Assembly (NCBI RefSeq): GCF_007004545.3
Contig: NZ_CP045503.2
Location: 3,814,102 to 3,878,101, forward strand
Direction: 5' to 3'
Source: Shewanella eurypsychrophilus
GTDB lineage: Bacteria > Pseudomonadota > Gammaproteobacteria > Enterobacterales > Shewanellaceae
Length of the DNA stretch: 64,000 nt
This document shows, one piece after another, positions 30,417 through 40,742 of the stretch (positions are counted from its first letter, which is position 1; each line of letters opens with the position of its first letter). Made by a program: the position numbers and the translations under genes. A model generated the notes under the pieces. The model ran no database searches. It was not told the origin of the DNA and saw nothing but the letters and a program-made list of their open reading frames with translations.

Positions 30417-31691
30417 TTAAATCAGTTCTGCAATATAAGTCGCCAATCCGTCACGGGCAACTAATTCTTGTTCTTTCTTTTCGCGCAGGTATTTAATCGC
30501 TACTTGGTTATTAGCCAATTCATCTTCGCCGATGACTAAAGCAACCAGAGCACCACTCTTATCTGCACGTTTCATCTGTTTCTTAAAGTTTCCACCACCA
30601 CAGTGACTCATCACGCGAAGGTTAGGCAACTCTGAACGAAGCGACTGAGCAATCTTAATGGCTTCAAGCTTACTCGCATCACCCATAGCGGTGACATATA
30701 CATCCACAGTAGCCGGAATGTCTTTCGTTAGCTCTAATGTCTCAAGCATTAACACAATACGCTCGAGACCCATCGCAAAACCAACTGCTGGTGTATTTTT
30801 ACCACCTAACTGCTCAACTAGACCATCATAACGACCGCCTGCAAGCACAGTGCCTTGCGAACCTAAACTAGTAGTAACCCACTCAAAAACAGTACGATTA
30901 TAATAATCTAACCCACGAACTAAACGTGGATTAATGACGTATTGGATACCAACAGCGTCTAAGAGTTCACATAAATGTGAAAAATGTGCGCGAGTCTCTT
31001 CGCCTAGATAGTCCATTAACTCTGGAGCATCGACTAGAAGCGCCTGAACGTCTGGGTTCTTAGTGTCTAATACACGTAATGGGTTGCTGTACATACGACG
31101 CTGACTTTCTTCATCAAGCTGCTCTTTAAATTGCTCTAAATAGGCAATCAAGGCTTCACGGTAAGCGGCACGCTCTGCTGGATCGCCTAGAGTATTCAGC
31201 TCTAATGTCACATGTTCAGTGATGCCAAGCTTTTCCCATAGACGGGCTGACAGCATCAAGACTTCAGCGTCAACATCGGCACTGCCGATACCATAAACTT
31301 CAACACCGAATTGATTAAACTGACGATAGCGACCCTTCTGTGGGCGCTCATGTCTAAACATAGGCCCCATATACCAGAGGCGCTGCTCTTGGTTATAAAG
31401 CAAACCATGCTCATTGCCTGCTCGTACCGTTGATGCGGTACCTTCAGGGCGAAGAGTCAGGCTGTCACCATTTCTGTCGTCGAAGGTGTACATCTCTTTT
31501 TCGACAATATCGGTGACTTCACCAATCGAACGTTTGAAAAGGTCGGTACTCTCAACAATGGGAGTACGGATCTCACTATAACCATATGCACTCACGGTTT
31601 GACGAAGTACGGTTTCTAGTTTTTGCCATAGAGGGCTTTGGGTTGGCAGAATGTCGTTCATTCCGCGAATCGCTTGGATCTGTTTTGCCAC
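30417..31691 (-). CDS. hisS: histidyl-tRNA synthetase
   Basis: A class II aminoacyl-tRNA synthetase that charges tRNA-His. It begins [16 protein letters not shown]. The motif 2 region reads [19 protein letters not shown]; the HisA motif is [15 protein letters not shown]; motif 3 is [13 protein letters not shown]. The C-terminal anticodon-binding domain covers ~330-424. The start is GTG. Length 424 equals E. coli. A MITE-like element lies in its upstream region. Confidence 0.98.
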   Translation of the reverse strand: MAKQIQAIRGMNDILPTQSPLWQKLETVLRQTVSAYGYSEIRTPIVESTDLFKRSIGEVTDIVEKEMYTFDDRNGDSLTLRPEGTASTVRAGNEHGLLYNQEQRLWYMGPMFRHERPQKGRYRQFNQFGVEVYGIGSADVDAEVLMLSARLWEKLGITEHVTLELNTLGDPAERAAYREALIAYLEQFKEQLDEESQRRMYSNPLRVLDTKNPDVQALLVDAPELMDYLGEETRAHFSHLCELLDAVGIQYVINPRLVRGLDYYNRTVFEWVTTSLGSQGTVLAGGRYDGLVEQLGGKNTPAVGFAMGLERIVLMLETLELTKDIPATVDVYVTAMGDASKLEAIKIAQSLRSELPNLRVMSHCGGGNFKKQMKRADKSGALVALVIGEDELANNQVAIKYLREKKEQELVARDGLATYIAELI

Positions 31692-31759
31692 GATATAGAC
31701 TCGTCCGATTTAGCTATAAAATTAAAAACGCCCCGCAGTATATCTTGCAGGGCAGTATA

Positions 31760-32026
31760 ATACCAACTCGATTAAATTTATGACCTATTCAGAGCTTTCT
31801 CAGGGCTTTAAATTCAAGGCGCATTGTTGAAGAAATGGTTATTCCCTTTTGAGACAGTGCAACGCAGAAGTGGAAGCACTGAGAAGCTCACGTAGTGCGG
31901 CTTTAAAAACACTTCATGCTGCGCAAGAGGCTCTCGATATAGAACAACTATTAGCTTCAATCCCCTTGCTTGCCTACAGCGCTTTTAATTCCCGCTGAAT
32001 GGTCACTAATTTAAAAGAGTTGGTAC
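31760..32026. mobile_element. MITE-like repeat element, copy B (267 bp)
   Basis: The ends are inverted: ATACCAACTCGATTAAATT on the left and its near complement AATTTAAAAGAGTTGGTAC on the right. The pairing continues through TGACCTATTCAG / CTGAATGGTCA. It shares ordered internal blocks and total length with copy A. It lies between hisS and ispG and has no coding capacity. Confidence 0.75.
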
Positions 32027-32064
32027 TCTCAAACTCAAAACTGTTAATTTGCAAATAGTGCGAA

Positions 32065-32106
32065 ACAAAAAAGCAGATTCAGCAGTAAACCATGCCCAAT
32101 CTGCTT
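32065..32106 (-). terminator. intrinsic terminator of ispG
   Basis: AAGCAGATT pairs with AATCTGCTT around an 18-nt loop. On the minus strand six T follow. It lies ~12 bp past the ispG stop. Confidence 0.75.
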
Positions 32107-32117
32107 AAAAGAAGTAC

Positions 32118-33233
32118 TTATTTGCTAAGATCTTTGGCCGGGATCCTGTCGTTAATCATAGAGGCTTTCGCTCTGATCTTAGCTTCCAGTGAATCAACAA
32201 TATTATCATTGTCGAAACGTTCCTTCTGCCTCACGCCACCATCGAAGTAACCGCTCTTACGATTGCCTCCGGTTAAGCCTATATCTGATACTAGCGCTTC
32301 ACCCGGTCCGTTGACCACACAGCCAATAATAGACACATCCATTGGCGTGACGATATCTTCTAAGCGTTGCTCTAACTCATTAACGGTGGAGATCACATCA
32401 AACTCTTGTCGAGAGCATGATGGACACGCGATAAAGTTGATGCCACGAGAACGAATGCGCAATGACTTTAAGATATCGAATCCAACTTTAATTTCTTCAA
32501 CGGGATCTGCCGCTAAAGAGATACGCAGTGTGTCGCCGATTCCTTCGGCCAATAGCATGCCCAGACCAACAGCAGATTTCACCGAACCCGCTCTTGCACC
32601 GCCGGCCTCGGTAATGCCGAGATGGAGTGGCTGGACAATCTGTTTAGCCAATAGGCGATAAGCTTCTACCGCAAGAAAAACATCAGAGGCTTTCACACTG
32701 ACCTTAAACTGATCGAAATTGAGTCGGTCCAAGATATCGACATGACGCATAGCAGACTCAAGTAGCGCAGCAGGAGTAGGCTCCTTGTACTTATCCATTA
32801 AATCTTTTTCAAGTGAGCCGCCATTGATGCCAATACGAATTGGAATATTGTGATCACGAGCACATTCAACAACACTTCTTATCCGCTCTTCGTTACCTAT
32901 GTTACCTGGATTGATACGCAGACAATCCACACCGTATTCAGCCACTTTAAGCGCGATACGGTAATCAAAATGTATATCAGCAATCAAAGGAATATTGGTT
33001 TGTTGCTTAATCAGCTTGAACGCTTCGGCGGCATCCATTGTCGGGACAGAGACACGAACGATGTCTGCACCCACATTTTCCAGCGCACGGATCTGAGCAA
33101 CAGTTGCAGCAACATCTGTTGTACGAGTATTAGTCATCGACTGAACCGCTATGGGGGCACCATCACCAATAGGGACATCGCCAACATAGATACGGGTCGA
33201 AGCACGTCTTTTAATCGGATTCTCGTTGTACAT
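32118..33233 (-). CDS. ispG: 4-hydroxy-3-methylbut-2-enyl diphosphate synthase
   Basis: An iron-sulfur enzyme (GcpE) of the MEP isoprenoid pathway that converts MEcPP to HMBPP. An N-terminal TIM-barrel ([21 protein letters not shown]) is followed by the cluster domain with Cys in ACPSCSRQ and [10 protein letters not shown]. Length 371 matches E. coli. The order pilF-rodZ-ispG-hisS is the classical gammaproteobacterial one. Confidence 0.98.
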   Translation of the reverse strand: MYNENPIKRRASTRIYVGDVPIGDGAPIAVQSMTNTRTTDVAATVAQIRALENVGADIVRVSVPTMDAAEAFKLIKQQTNIPLIADIHFDYRIALKVAEYGVDCLRINPGNIGNEERIRSVVECARDHNIPIRIGINGGSLEKDLMDKYKEPTPAALLESAMRHVDILDRLNFDQFKVSVKASDVFLAVEAYRLLAKQIVQPLHLGITEAGGARAGSVKSAVGLGMLLAEGIGDTLRISLAADPVEEIKVGFDILKSLRIRSRGINFIACPSCSRQEFDVISTVNELEQRLEDIVTPMDVSIIGCVVNGPGEALVSDIGLTGGNRKSGYFDGGVRQKERFDNDNIVDSLEAKIRAKASMINDRIPAKDLSK

Positions 33234-33336
33234 CTTATTTACTCTATCTATTCCGCTATTGATAGCGACAAACTAAATACTGTCCATGTCTGTTGCCGCA
33301 TTATCGATTCAATACAACGGCAACGAACAAGATATG

Positions 33337-34332
33337 TTAACTGGCTGAAGGTAAAGTTAAACGGGCTACTCGGCCACTGGAATAATCACTAAGACTCACA
33401 GCTTGGCCATTTAATTCAATATTTACCACTTGCGGAGCGCCTAGGGTCAGCTTAAATGGCGCTTCTCCCGACACATTTAAACGACTTCCAGTTTTTTTAA
33501 GGTCGTTTATCAAAACTTTTCCAGACGCATCCGTCACATTAATCCAGCAATCGCCAGATAAGGTTAACAACAGGGTCGAGTGACTGGATGAGTTTTGGTT
33601 AACATTTACGGCTTCATCAAGCATTGCTTTATCAATAACAACTTCACTGACTAAAGTACCAGCGGCTTCATCGATAGCAATAGCATCTGAGCTATCGAGC
33701 CGGTTGTCGATAAAATCATTGGATGAACTGATATTCGCCATGCGGGGTTCAGCTGAAATCAGATGAGTAGAGTTATCTCCACTCATCTGGTCAACAGGTT
33801 GAGCGTTTGACATATCTTCTCTGGCATCGGCGACTGATGAATCAGCGATCTCTTCAGCGGTGGGTTTTGAGAAGTCTATCGCTGATAGCGTATCTGACTT
33901 TTGCACCCACCAAAGCACTAATAAGCCTAATAAAATAAAAGCGATTAAATAGGTGACAAACATGAGTCTGCCATCACGGGCCTGACGGGTCGTTTTACGT
34001 GAAAAGCTTTGCATTTCTGGGGCACTAGCTTTAGGGATTTGCTTAGCTAAACAACGTTGAATGGCTTTAGAGTCGGCTTGGACAATACGAGCGAAATTTT
34101 TAACATAGCCTTTTACATAGATGGGCGAAGCGATCTGTTCAAACTTATCGGCTTCTATGTCCTGTACAATACAGGGACGTAAGTGCAGTTGCCCTGCGAT
34201 ATCGGCAATGCTGACTCCCATTTTTTCACGGGAATGTTTTAACAGTGACCCAATCGTCTCTTTATCGGGTGTGTCTGAATCTATTTGATTAGCTGCTTCA
34301 TCCTTGAGCACATCGATTTGTTTTTTTGTCAT
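33337..34332 (-). CDS. rodZ: cytoskeletal/cell-shape protein RodZ
   Basis: An inner-membrane protein linking MreB to the cell-wall machinery. A cytoplasmic Cro/C1-type helix-turn-helix (~25-95: GSLLKHSREKMGVSIADIAG, SPIYVKGYVKNFARI) is followed by a basic stretch, one membrane span at ~124-145 and a periplasmic linker. The C-terminal beta domain at ~245-331 contains LSGDCWINVTDASGK. The ATG overlaps the pilF stop as TGATG, so translation is probably coupled. Confidence 0.95.
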   Translation of the reverse strand: MTKKQIDVLKDEAANQIDSDTPDKETIGSLLKHSREKMGVSIADIAGQLHLRPCIVQDIEADKFEQIASPIYVKGYVKNFARIVQADSKAIQRCLAKQIPKASAPEMQSFSRKTTRQARDGRLMFVTYLIAFILLGLLVLWWVQKSDTLSAIDFSKPTAEEIADSSVADAREDMSNAQPVDQMSGDNSTHLISAEPRMANISSSNDFIDNRLDSSDAIAIDEAAGTLVSEVVIDKAMLDEAVNVNQNSSSHSTLLLTLSGDCWINVTDASGKVLINDLKKTGSRLNVSGEAPFKLTLGAPQVVNIELNGQAVSLSDYSSGRVARLTLPSAS

Positions 34333-35120
34333 CAGTGCATACTGGCTCGATATTGCTTGGCTTGAACCGATGCAGGAAACTTAGCTAAGAGTAAAATACC
34401 AAATCGTCTTGCTGCATCAAGGTCATTAAGGCCTTGCTCAATGGTTATTCCCAACGTCAAACTTTCGGCTGACTCTACGACGACTCGATGATAACGAACT
34501 AATTGAGTACGTGCTTTAAGATAGTCACCAGTTTCAACGTCGATCTCTGTTAATTCTATTAAAGACACTTGCCTTCTTGGGTCATATTGCAATGCCATAC
34601 CGAAGTATTTCTGCGCTTTTTCTAACTGACCCGCCTTACGGCTGCAGATCCCCAGGTTTTCATAACTGGCAGCTGCACGAGTATATGCAGGCATTTTGAT
34701 TGCCCTGAGGAAAACGGCTTCTGACTCTGGAAATTTTTTCTGTTTACAAAGAAACACACCAAAGTTGTTCATGCCATCGCCAGTCGCATCACTGCTATTA
34801 ATCGCCTTGCGATAATAATTTTCAGCACTCTCCAGCTCACCGACAGTCTGATAATAATAAGCCATAGATACATTCACAGCTTCAATATCTGGGGCAAAAC
34901 CCACCGCTTTATTCAGGTTGAACTTGGCCTGCTCACTGTTGCCTTTTTGCAAATATGTCAGTCCGAGTTGCGCCCTTTGCTTCGCGGCTGCAACATTATC
35001 AAAAGCACGCTCTGCAACGGGTATATCCGTACCACTATATAATTCCTGACTAACACACCCTGTCAACATACTTGCAGACAAGATGATTAGCGGGGTAATT
35101 CTTAGCAATCCGTGCATCAT
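34332..35120 (-). CDS. pilF: type IV pilus biogenesis/stability protein PilW (PilF)
   Basis: An outer-membrane lipoprotein (lipobox LTGC at ~19-22) with about six TPR repeats (AQLGLTYLQKGNSEQAKFNL, then YYRKAINSSDATGDGMNNFG). In Pseudomonas its homologue pilots the PilQ secretin. It sits between rlmN (31-bp gap) and rodZ (1-bp overlap). Two adjacent ATG codons can start it; I use the first. Confidence 0.93.
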   Translation of the reverse strand: MMHGLLRITPLIILSASMLTGCVSQELYSGTDIPVAERAFDNVAAAKQRAQLGLTYLQKGNSEQAKFNLNKAVGFAPDIEAVNVSMAYYYQTVGELESAENYYRKAINSSDATGDGMNNFGVFLCKQKKFPESEAVFLRAIKMPAYTRAAASYENLGICSRKAGQLEKAQKYFGMALQYDPRRQVSLIELTEIDVETGDYLKARTQLVRYHRVVVESAESLTLGITIEQGLNDLDAARRFGILLLAKFPASVQAKQYRASMH

Positions 35121-35151
35121 TCACATGCCTATCTATCAAAAATTCAGGGAG

Positions 35152-36273
35152 TTAGTTTATTGTGACTGAAATTTGACTTTCTTGCATGCGTTTTTTCGCT
35201 AAACGCTTGGTTCTATCTCTAATATCGCCGGCAAGCTGGCCACAAGCGGCATCAATATCATCTCCACGAGTCTTTCTTACAATCACTGTGAGACCGTATT
35301 CCATAAGCACTTTAGAGAAACGATCGATGCGAGAATTAGAAGAGCGACCATAAGGTGAACCAGGATAAGGGTTAAATGGAATTAAATTAACCTTACATGG
35401 CGTGTCTTTCATTAACTTAGCCAATTCGTGAGCCTGATCGGTACTGTCATTGATATGATCTAGCATGACATATTCAACGGTAACACGGCCACGGTTAGCA
35501 TTAGACTTAGCAATATAGCGGCGAATACTCGCTAAAAACTCTTCTAATGGATATTTTTTGTTCACCGGCACTAACACATCACGCAATTCATCATTTGGTG
35601 CATGAATGCTCACAGCAAGGGCGACATCCAGTGCGTCCCCAAGCATATCAAGCGCAGGAACAACCCCAGAGGTTGAAACGGTTACGCGGCGTTTAGAGAG
35701 GCTGAAACCAAAATCGTCAAGCATGATATCCATCGCTGGGATCACGTTTTTAAGGTTTAACAACGGCTCACCCATCCCCATCATCACGACGTTAGTAATA
35801 GGACGTTCACCCGTTGTTTTAACAAAACCAATAAAATCAGCAACTCGCCAAATTTGGCCAACGATTTCTGAAACGGTCAGATTACGGTTAAAGCCCTGTT
35901 GTGCCGTCGAACAGAATGTACATTCCAGTGCACAACCCACCTGTGATGACACACAAAGTGTTGCTCTATCACCTTCAGGGATGTAAACCGTTTCAACTTC
36001 TTGGCCGTCGCCGACATTGATGGCAAATTTAATGGTGCCATCTTCAGATTTTTGATAGCTTGATATCTCAGGCGCAATAATTTCACAACGAGCAGCAAGC
36101 TTGGCGCGTAATACTTTGTTGATGTTAGTCATTTGTTCAAAATCACTCATGCCAAAATGATAAATCCATTTCATCAACTGATCGGCACGGAATGGTTTTT
36201 CACCCATATCGGTGAATAACGCTCTTAATCCTTTACGATCAAGATCCAATAGATTGATCTTCTTTTCACTCAT
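35152..36273 (-). CDS. rlmN: dual-specificity RNA methyltransferase RlmN
   Basis: A radical-SAM enzyme methylating C2 of A2503 in 23S rRNA and A37 in some tRNAs. The cluster motif [15 protein letters not shown] gives CxxxCxx[10 protein letters not shown] is the SAM-binding segment. The late methyl-carrying Cys region is [12 protein letters not shown] chose ATG 36273 ([15 protein letters not shown]) because GAGG lies upstream; a start at 36291 adds six residues. It is the first gene of rlmN-pilF-rodZ-ispG. Confidence 0.97.
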   Translation of the reverse strand: MSEKKINLLDLDRKGLRALFTDMGEKPFRADQLMKWIYHFGMSDFEQMTNINKVLRAKLAARCEIIAPEISSYQKSEDGTIKFAINVGDGQEVETVYIPEGDRATLCVSSQVGCALECTFCSTAQQGFNRNLTVSEIVGQIWRVADFIGFVKTTGERPITNVVMMGMGEPLLNLKNVIPAMDIMLDDFGFSLSKRRVTVSTSGVVPALDMLGDALDVALAVSIHAPNDELRDVLVPVNKKYPLEEFLASIRRYIAKSNANRGRVTVEYVMLDHINDSTDQAHELAKLMKDTPCKVNLIPFNPYPGSPYGRSSNSRIDRFSKVLMEYGLTVIVRKTRGDDIDAACGQLAGDIRDRTKRLAKKRMQESQISVTIN

Positions 36274-36616
36274 TTTGACTAACCTCAACACTTAACTGAT
36301 CGAATACCTGATACAGGGCGGCGAATTATACAGATTTGTGACTATATTAGCTAGTGACATAAGCTGCAGTGCTATCAAGGGCAAACATTTGTAGATGGTC
36401 TTGCGACATTACCGCACACACGCCTTTGTTTCATTTCGCAAAAATGAACTCACCATACGATATTCACACCTAGCACAGAGTAATCAATAGCGGCAACATA
36501 TACGATAAACATAAACTAGGCTTAATCTTGTCGAACTTACAGTCGCCTTTGACGTACCTATGGCTTATGGTAGAATTCCTTTGGGCTAATATCGGTCCGT
36601 CATTGTAACGCCATAA
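36274..36616. other. divergent promoter region, nothing specific
   Basis: The 343 bp between rlmN and the CNNM gene must hold two promoters. No clear operator, repeat or small gene is visible. Confidence 0.4.
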
Positions 36617-37723
36617 ATGATCACCCTCATTATAATTGTAGCTGTCGCTATTGGAGTCTCTTTTCTTTGTAGCGTCTTCGAAGCTGTCTTACTTTCAGTA
36701 ACACCTAGCTACATCGCAAATTTGACGCAATCTAATCCTGAGGCTGCAAAACGTCTTGGACTACAAAAAGAAAACGTTGAATCACCGCTGGTTTCTATTC
36801 TAACCCTCAATACAATCGCACATACGGTAGGTGCAGCAGTGGCTGGCGCTCAAGCCGCGAAAGTATTTGGTAGTGATATGCTCGGTGTATTTTCAGCCGT
36901 GCTGACCTTTTTGATTTTATTTTTCTCAGAAATCATTCCTAAGACTCTTGGCGCCAACCATTGGCGTAGACTTGCACCAGGGGTTTCTATTGCGCTTTTA
37001 TGGATGGAGCGCTTGATGAAACCGCTCATTTGGATGTCAATGCAGGTGACTCAATTGCTCGGCAAAGGTGATAAAGGTCAGTATATTCGTCAAGAAATGA
37101 GTGCAATGGCTAAAATAGGTCAAGAATCTGGTGAACTTGATGCACAAGAGTCGAAAATTTTGACGCAAATGCTGTCTGTAAAAGAGGTGCCCGTCAGAGC
37201 CATAATGACCCCCAGAACTGTAATGTTTAGTTTGCCATTTTCTCTGCCTCAACAAGAGTTTGCACAGCGGCATAAAAGCTCGCCATTTACCCGTATCCCG
37301 ATATACGACAAAGATCCCGACGATATTATTGGTTTTATCAACCGCAATGAGATCTTATTGGCCGAGCGTAAAACCCCACAAGCACAAATAGGTGAACTGA
37401 AACATAACTTAGTCATTGTGCCTGAAACGGCTAAAATTCTGCCTCTATTCAAATTATTAATTAAGCGCAATACCAAGATCGCTATGGTCGTTAACGAATA
37501 CGGCACCGGTGAAGGTATAGTGACCTTAGAAGATATTATTGAGTCTTTGTTAGGACTTGAAATTGTCGACAGTAATGACCCGGTCACAGACATGCAGCAG
37601 CTTGCCCGTAAGCAATGGGAGAAGCGCATGATAGATAAAGGTATTCGTTTATCTGATGACGGTGAATTTGAATCTTACCTTGAAACACCAAAGAGTGGTT
37701 TAAAGAAGAAAACAGTAAGGTAG
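36617..37723 (+). CDS. CNNM/DUF21 and CBS-pair membrane protein
   Basis: An N-terminal CNNM (DUF21) membrane domain with three or four spans (~1-150; LFFSEIIPKTLGANHW is the family hallmark) is followed by a tandem CBS pair (~190-310; VRAIMTPRTVMF, FTRIPIYDKDPDDIIGFI, VNEYGTGEGIVTLEDIIE). It lacks the C-terminal CorC_HlyC domain of longer paralogs, ending after ~368 residues. Family members are implicated in Mg/Co efflux or resistance; the ion here is unknown. No strong Shine-Dalgarno. A terminator follows. Confidence 0.9.
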   Translation: MITLIIIVAVAIGVSFLCSVFEAVLLSVTPSYIANLTQSNPEAAKRLGLQKENVESPLVSILTLNTIAHTVGAAVAGAQAAKVFGSDMLGVFSAVLTFLILFFSEIIPKTLGANHWRRLAPGVSIALLWMERLMKPLIWMSMQVTQLLGKGDKGQYIRQEMSAMAKIGQESGELDAQESKILTQMLSVKEVPVRAIMTPRTVMFSLPFSLPQQEFAQRHKSSPFTRIPIYDKDPDDIIGFINRNEILLAERKTPQAQIGELKHNLVIVPETAKILPLFKLLIKRNTKIAMVVNEYGTGEGIVTLEDIIESLLGLEIVDSNDPVTDMQQLARKQWEKRMIDKGIRLSDDGEFESYLETPKSGLKKKTVR

Positions 37724-37741
37724 ATTTAGCGACCTTGATAT

Positions 37742-37767
37742 AAAGGGGGAGCACATGCTCCCCTTTG
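37742..37767 (+). terminator. intrinsic terminator of CNNM gene
   Basis: AAAGGGGGAGC pairs with GCTCCCCTTT (one bulged G) around ACAT, followed by GTATTTTT. It lies ~18 bp past the stop. Confidence 0.75.
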
Positions 37768-37917
37768 TATTTTTAATTCGCTCGGTTGTATACCTAGTTT
37801 AATCTGACTTGATAACCCTCAGTGACAAAGCTTGCCGGACTAAATCTAGATTTATATTTTTTGTCTTTAGCAATCGGTGATATTATCCTCAGCCACATAA
37901 AAGATAGAAATTAAGTC

Positions 37918-39648
37918 ATGCCTTATACCTTAAAACTTGCCCACATCAACGACACCCACTCTCACTTCGATGCTAGCCGCGTAAAGCTCAGCTTAAACGC
38001 TCAAGCTAAACAGTTCGATATCTATAGTCACAGTGGCGGTTATGCGCGGATCAAATACCAGATCAGCCAGGCAAAAGAACAGGCCAGCAAAGATAATCAA
38101 GCTTTTCTGTTCCTACATGCTGGGGACAGTTTTCAGGGCACCTTATATTTCAGACAATTCAAAGGTGTGGCTAATGCCCATTTGCTCAATCAGCTACAAC
38201 CCGATGCCATGGTTCTGGGTAACCATGAGATCGATGCGGGTAATGCACCCGTTTTATCTTTCCTGAATAATATTGAATTTCCCTTACTGGCAGGAAATAT
38301 GGATCTCAGTCAGGAAGACCCTCATAAAACCAGCCCAATGCGCGGTCATCCAAGATTATTCGATTATGATAATGAAACCGGCTTAGCCAAAGTATTATTT
38401 AAGCAGATCCATGATAAGCCTTTAGCAATTATAGGTATCACGTTAGATCAAATGACTGATATCGCTAGACCCGATCCAGATACGCTTTTTGTCAACGCTG
38501 TCGACACAACAAGAAAAACAGTTAGGCAGCTAAAATCTCAGGGCATTGATCACATTATACTGCTGAGTCACCTAGGTTTAGATCAAGATAGAGCACTGGC
38601 ACAGGCTATCGATGGGATCAGCCTCATTGTCGGCGGGCATAGCCATACTCTACAGGGAGACTTTAAACCTCTTGGCTTAAGCGCGACGGTTTATGGTGAA
38701 CAAATCAATGGCACACCGATATTACATGCAGGTAAACATGCCGAAACTTTCGGTTTGGCTGACATCAGATTCGATGCCAATGGAGTAGTGACCCAGCTCA
38801 ATGGTCACAACTATTTCATGTTAGATCAGCAGTTTATTCTTGAGTCTGAACAAGGGGTCACACCCGAGGATTATGACGCTGTCCGCTTGCAATTAGAAAC
38901 ACATCCCGGGATCCTCTGGCAACAAGAAGATCCCAGCATCACTGAGATCATCGCCACTCAATACCGCCCATCGATTGAAGCATTAGATAAGCAAGTTTTA
39001 GGATTTGTTCCTAAAGATCTTATTCACACACGTTTACCCAGTAAGGCTTTACCTCATGGTAGTGAAATTGCACCTTGGGTGTGCAAAAGCATCTACCACG
39101 AAGCAAGACGTATCCATGATAATATTGATTTTGCGCTGCATAATGCCGGCGGTGTGCGCCAATCACTCAGTAAAGGCAATTTAACCTTAGCGGATGTTGT
39201 CGGTAGACTACTGCCATTTGACTTACCTTTAGTAAAATATCAAATTCTGGGGCTGTATCTATTTGATGCTCTCGAGTCAGCGATTAACTCAGCCACCAAT
39301 AACAGCGTGACCGGTACAGGGGCTGGCAGCTTTCCTTACACCTATGGGCTTAAGTATTGCTATGACGGCAGAAAACCACTAGGCAGGCGTATCCTCTCAT
39401 TGGAGATACTTTGTTCTACCAGCTTCGAGGAAACCTGGATTGCAGTCGATAAACAGCAGAAATATGTGGGTGTATCGTCAGCATATACGGCTTCAGGTAA
39501 AGAGGGCTATCAGCCTCTGCTTAATGCCCAATGGCAAAGGCCTATTGCAGAATTGACCTTACCCAATGCCTTTATTCGTTTCATGGAGCGGGCACAGACG
39601 CTGGAAAATAAGCTTTCTCCTCAGCTCAGCTATACCAGTCACAGATAG
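37918..39648 (+). CDS. metallophosphatase / 5'-nucleotidase family protein
   Basis: An UshA-like two-domain enzyme. The N-terminal calcineurin-type phosphoesterase has HINDTHSHFD (~9-18), LHAGDSFQG, LGNHEID, LLSHLGLD and GGHSHT as metal ligands. The C-terminal nucleotide-binding domain (~340-560) has ALHNAGGVRQSL and GAGSFPYTYGLKY. Unlike UshA it starts directly with MPYTLKLAHINDTH and has no signal peptide, so it is probably cytoplasmic, unless the start is misplaced. Substrate not determined; nucleotides or other phosphoesters are likely. Confidence 0.9.
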   Translation: MPYTLKLAHINDTHSHFDASRVKLSLNAQAKQFDIYSHSGGYARIKYQISQAKEQASKDNQAFLFLHAGDSFQGTLYFRQFKGVANAHLLNQLQPDAMVLGNHEIDAGNAPVLSFLNNIEFPLLAGNMDLSQEDPHKTSPMRGHPRLFDYDNETGLAKVLFKQIHDKPLAIIGITLDQMTDIARPDPDTLFVNAVDTTRKTVRQLKSQGIDHIILLSHLGLDQDRALAQAIDGISLIVGGHSHTLQGDFKPLGLSATVYGEQINGTPILHAGKHAETFGLADIRFDANGVVTQLNGHNYFMLDQQFILESEQGVTPEDYDAVRLQLETHPGILWQQEDPSITEIIATQYRPSIEALDKQVLGFVPKDLIHTRLPSKALPHGSEIAPWVCKSIYHEARRIHDNIDFALHNAGGVRQSLSKGNLTLADVVGRLLPFDLPLVKYQILGLYLFDALESAINSATNNSVTGTGAGSFPYTYGLKYCYDGRKPLGRRILSLEILCSTSFEETWIAVDKQQKYVGVSSAYTASGKEGYQPLLNAQWQRPIAELTLPNAFIRFMERAQTLENKLSPQLSYTSHR

Positions 39649-39670
39649 CAAGCTAACTCGCTAGAATAGA

Positions 39671-40582
39671 TTAATTAGAGTCAAGCCCCCAGTCGGCTTG
39701 ACTCAACCTATCGATAAACCAGTTTAAAGCATTACCCTCAGCATCTTTTTTCCAAGCCATATAAATTGTCTGATTGGGCCTGGCAACTTGTGTTTGCCTG
39801 ATCAATAACGCGCCACTCTCTAACTCAGAAGTAATAAGATGTTTTGGAATGAACCCAACACCTAGGCCCAAGGATTGCGCTTTAATTTTGCTCTGCATGC
39901 TGCGCACTCGGATCACTTGTCGACTATCAAAAATTCCAGACGAGCGTTGAGCCAGTGTTACTGAGGTATCAGCGACAACAATGGACGGATATTTCAATAA
40001 GGTTTCACTGCTGATAATCGTGTTATCTGTTGATGAGTTAGCCAATGGATGAGTTGAACTGATAACGAAAACAAACTCTATCTCACCAATTCTCTTAAGA
40101 TGATACTCCCCTTTTGGCAGATCTTTGGTCACACCAAGGGCAATATCCGCCCTCGCACTATGTAAAGCGTCCCAGCCTCCACCAAGTGATTCATCTAGAA
40201 TGGATAAAGAAACTTGCTGACCCAGCTCAGTAAATTCACCAATGATATTCAACAACACATCTTCGGAAATCACAGTGTCTTTGGCTAACACTAAGCTAGA
40301 CTCCCAGCCCGTTGATAGCTGTTTTACCGCTTCCTCTAACCTTAGTGTTGCTTTAAGGATCTCCCTACCCTGCTCTAAAACGAGTAAACCCGCTTGGGTT
40401 AACACGGCTCTTTGTCCACCGCGATCAAAAAGTTTGACGTCAAGTTCGTCTTCCAAGCGGCTCATTGTATAAGTTAACGCCGATGGCACCTTGTAAAGAG
40501 ACTCGGCAGCTGAGGCGAAGCTACCTTTTGTATCAATCGCATCAAGGACTCTTAATGCATCTAGGCTTAATGGAGAAGACAT
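39671..40582 (-). CDS. LysR-family transcriptional regulator
   Basis: An N-terminal winged HTH (~6-65: LDALRVLDAIDTKGSFASAA, SRLEDELDVKLFDRGGQRAV) is followed by a periplasmic-binding-like effector domain (~92-295). I chose ATG 40582 (MSSPLSLDALRV); a TTG at 40597 would add five residues. It is divergent from the pirin gene, so it likely regulates it. The effector is unknown. Confidence 0.93.
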   Translation of the reverse strand: MSSPLSLDALRVLDAIDTKGSFASAAESLYKVPSALTYTMSRLEDELDVKLFDRGGQRAVLTQAGLLVLEQGREILKATLRLEEAVKQLSTGWESSLVLAKDTVISEDVLLNIIGEFTELGQQVSLSILDESLGGGWDALHSARADIALGVTKDLPKGEYHLKRIGEIEFVFVISSTHPLANSSTDNTIISSETLLKYPSIVVADTSVTLAQRSSGIFDSRQVIRVRSMQSKIKAQSLGLGVGFIPKHLITSELESGALLIRQTQVARPNQTIYMAWKKDAEGNALNWFIDRLSQADWGLDSN

Positions 40583-40742
40583 AACCCACCACTTCAAATA
40601 ATTTGAACTAACTATTCAAAATGTTCCGATTTTCTAGCCTTTAAGTCAAGAGTAAGCTTGTATTCAACAGCTAAGGCATCAGTCGATGAGCATATAGCGA
40701 ACGCAATTAAGTCATAAACACACGGTAAAGAAGGGGATTAAT

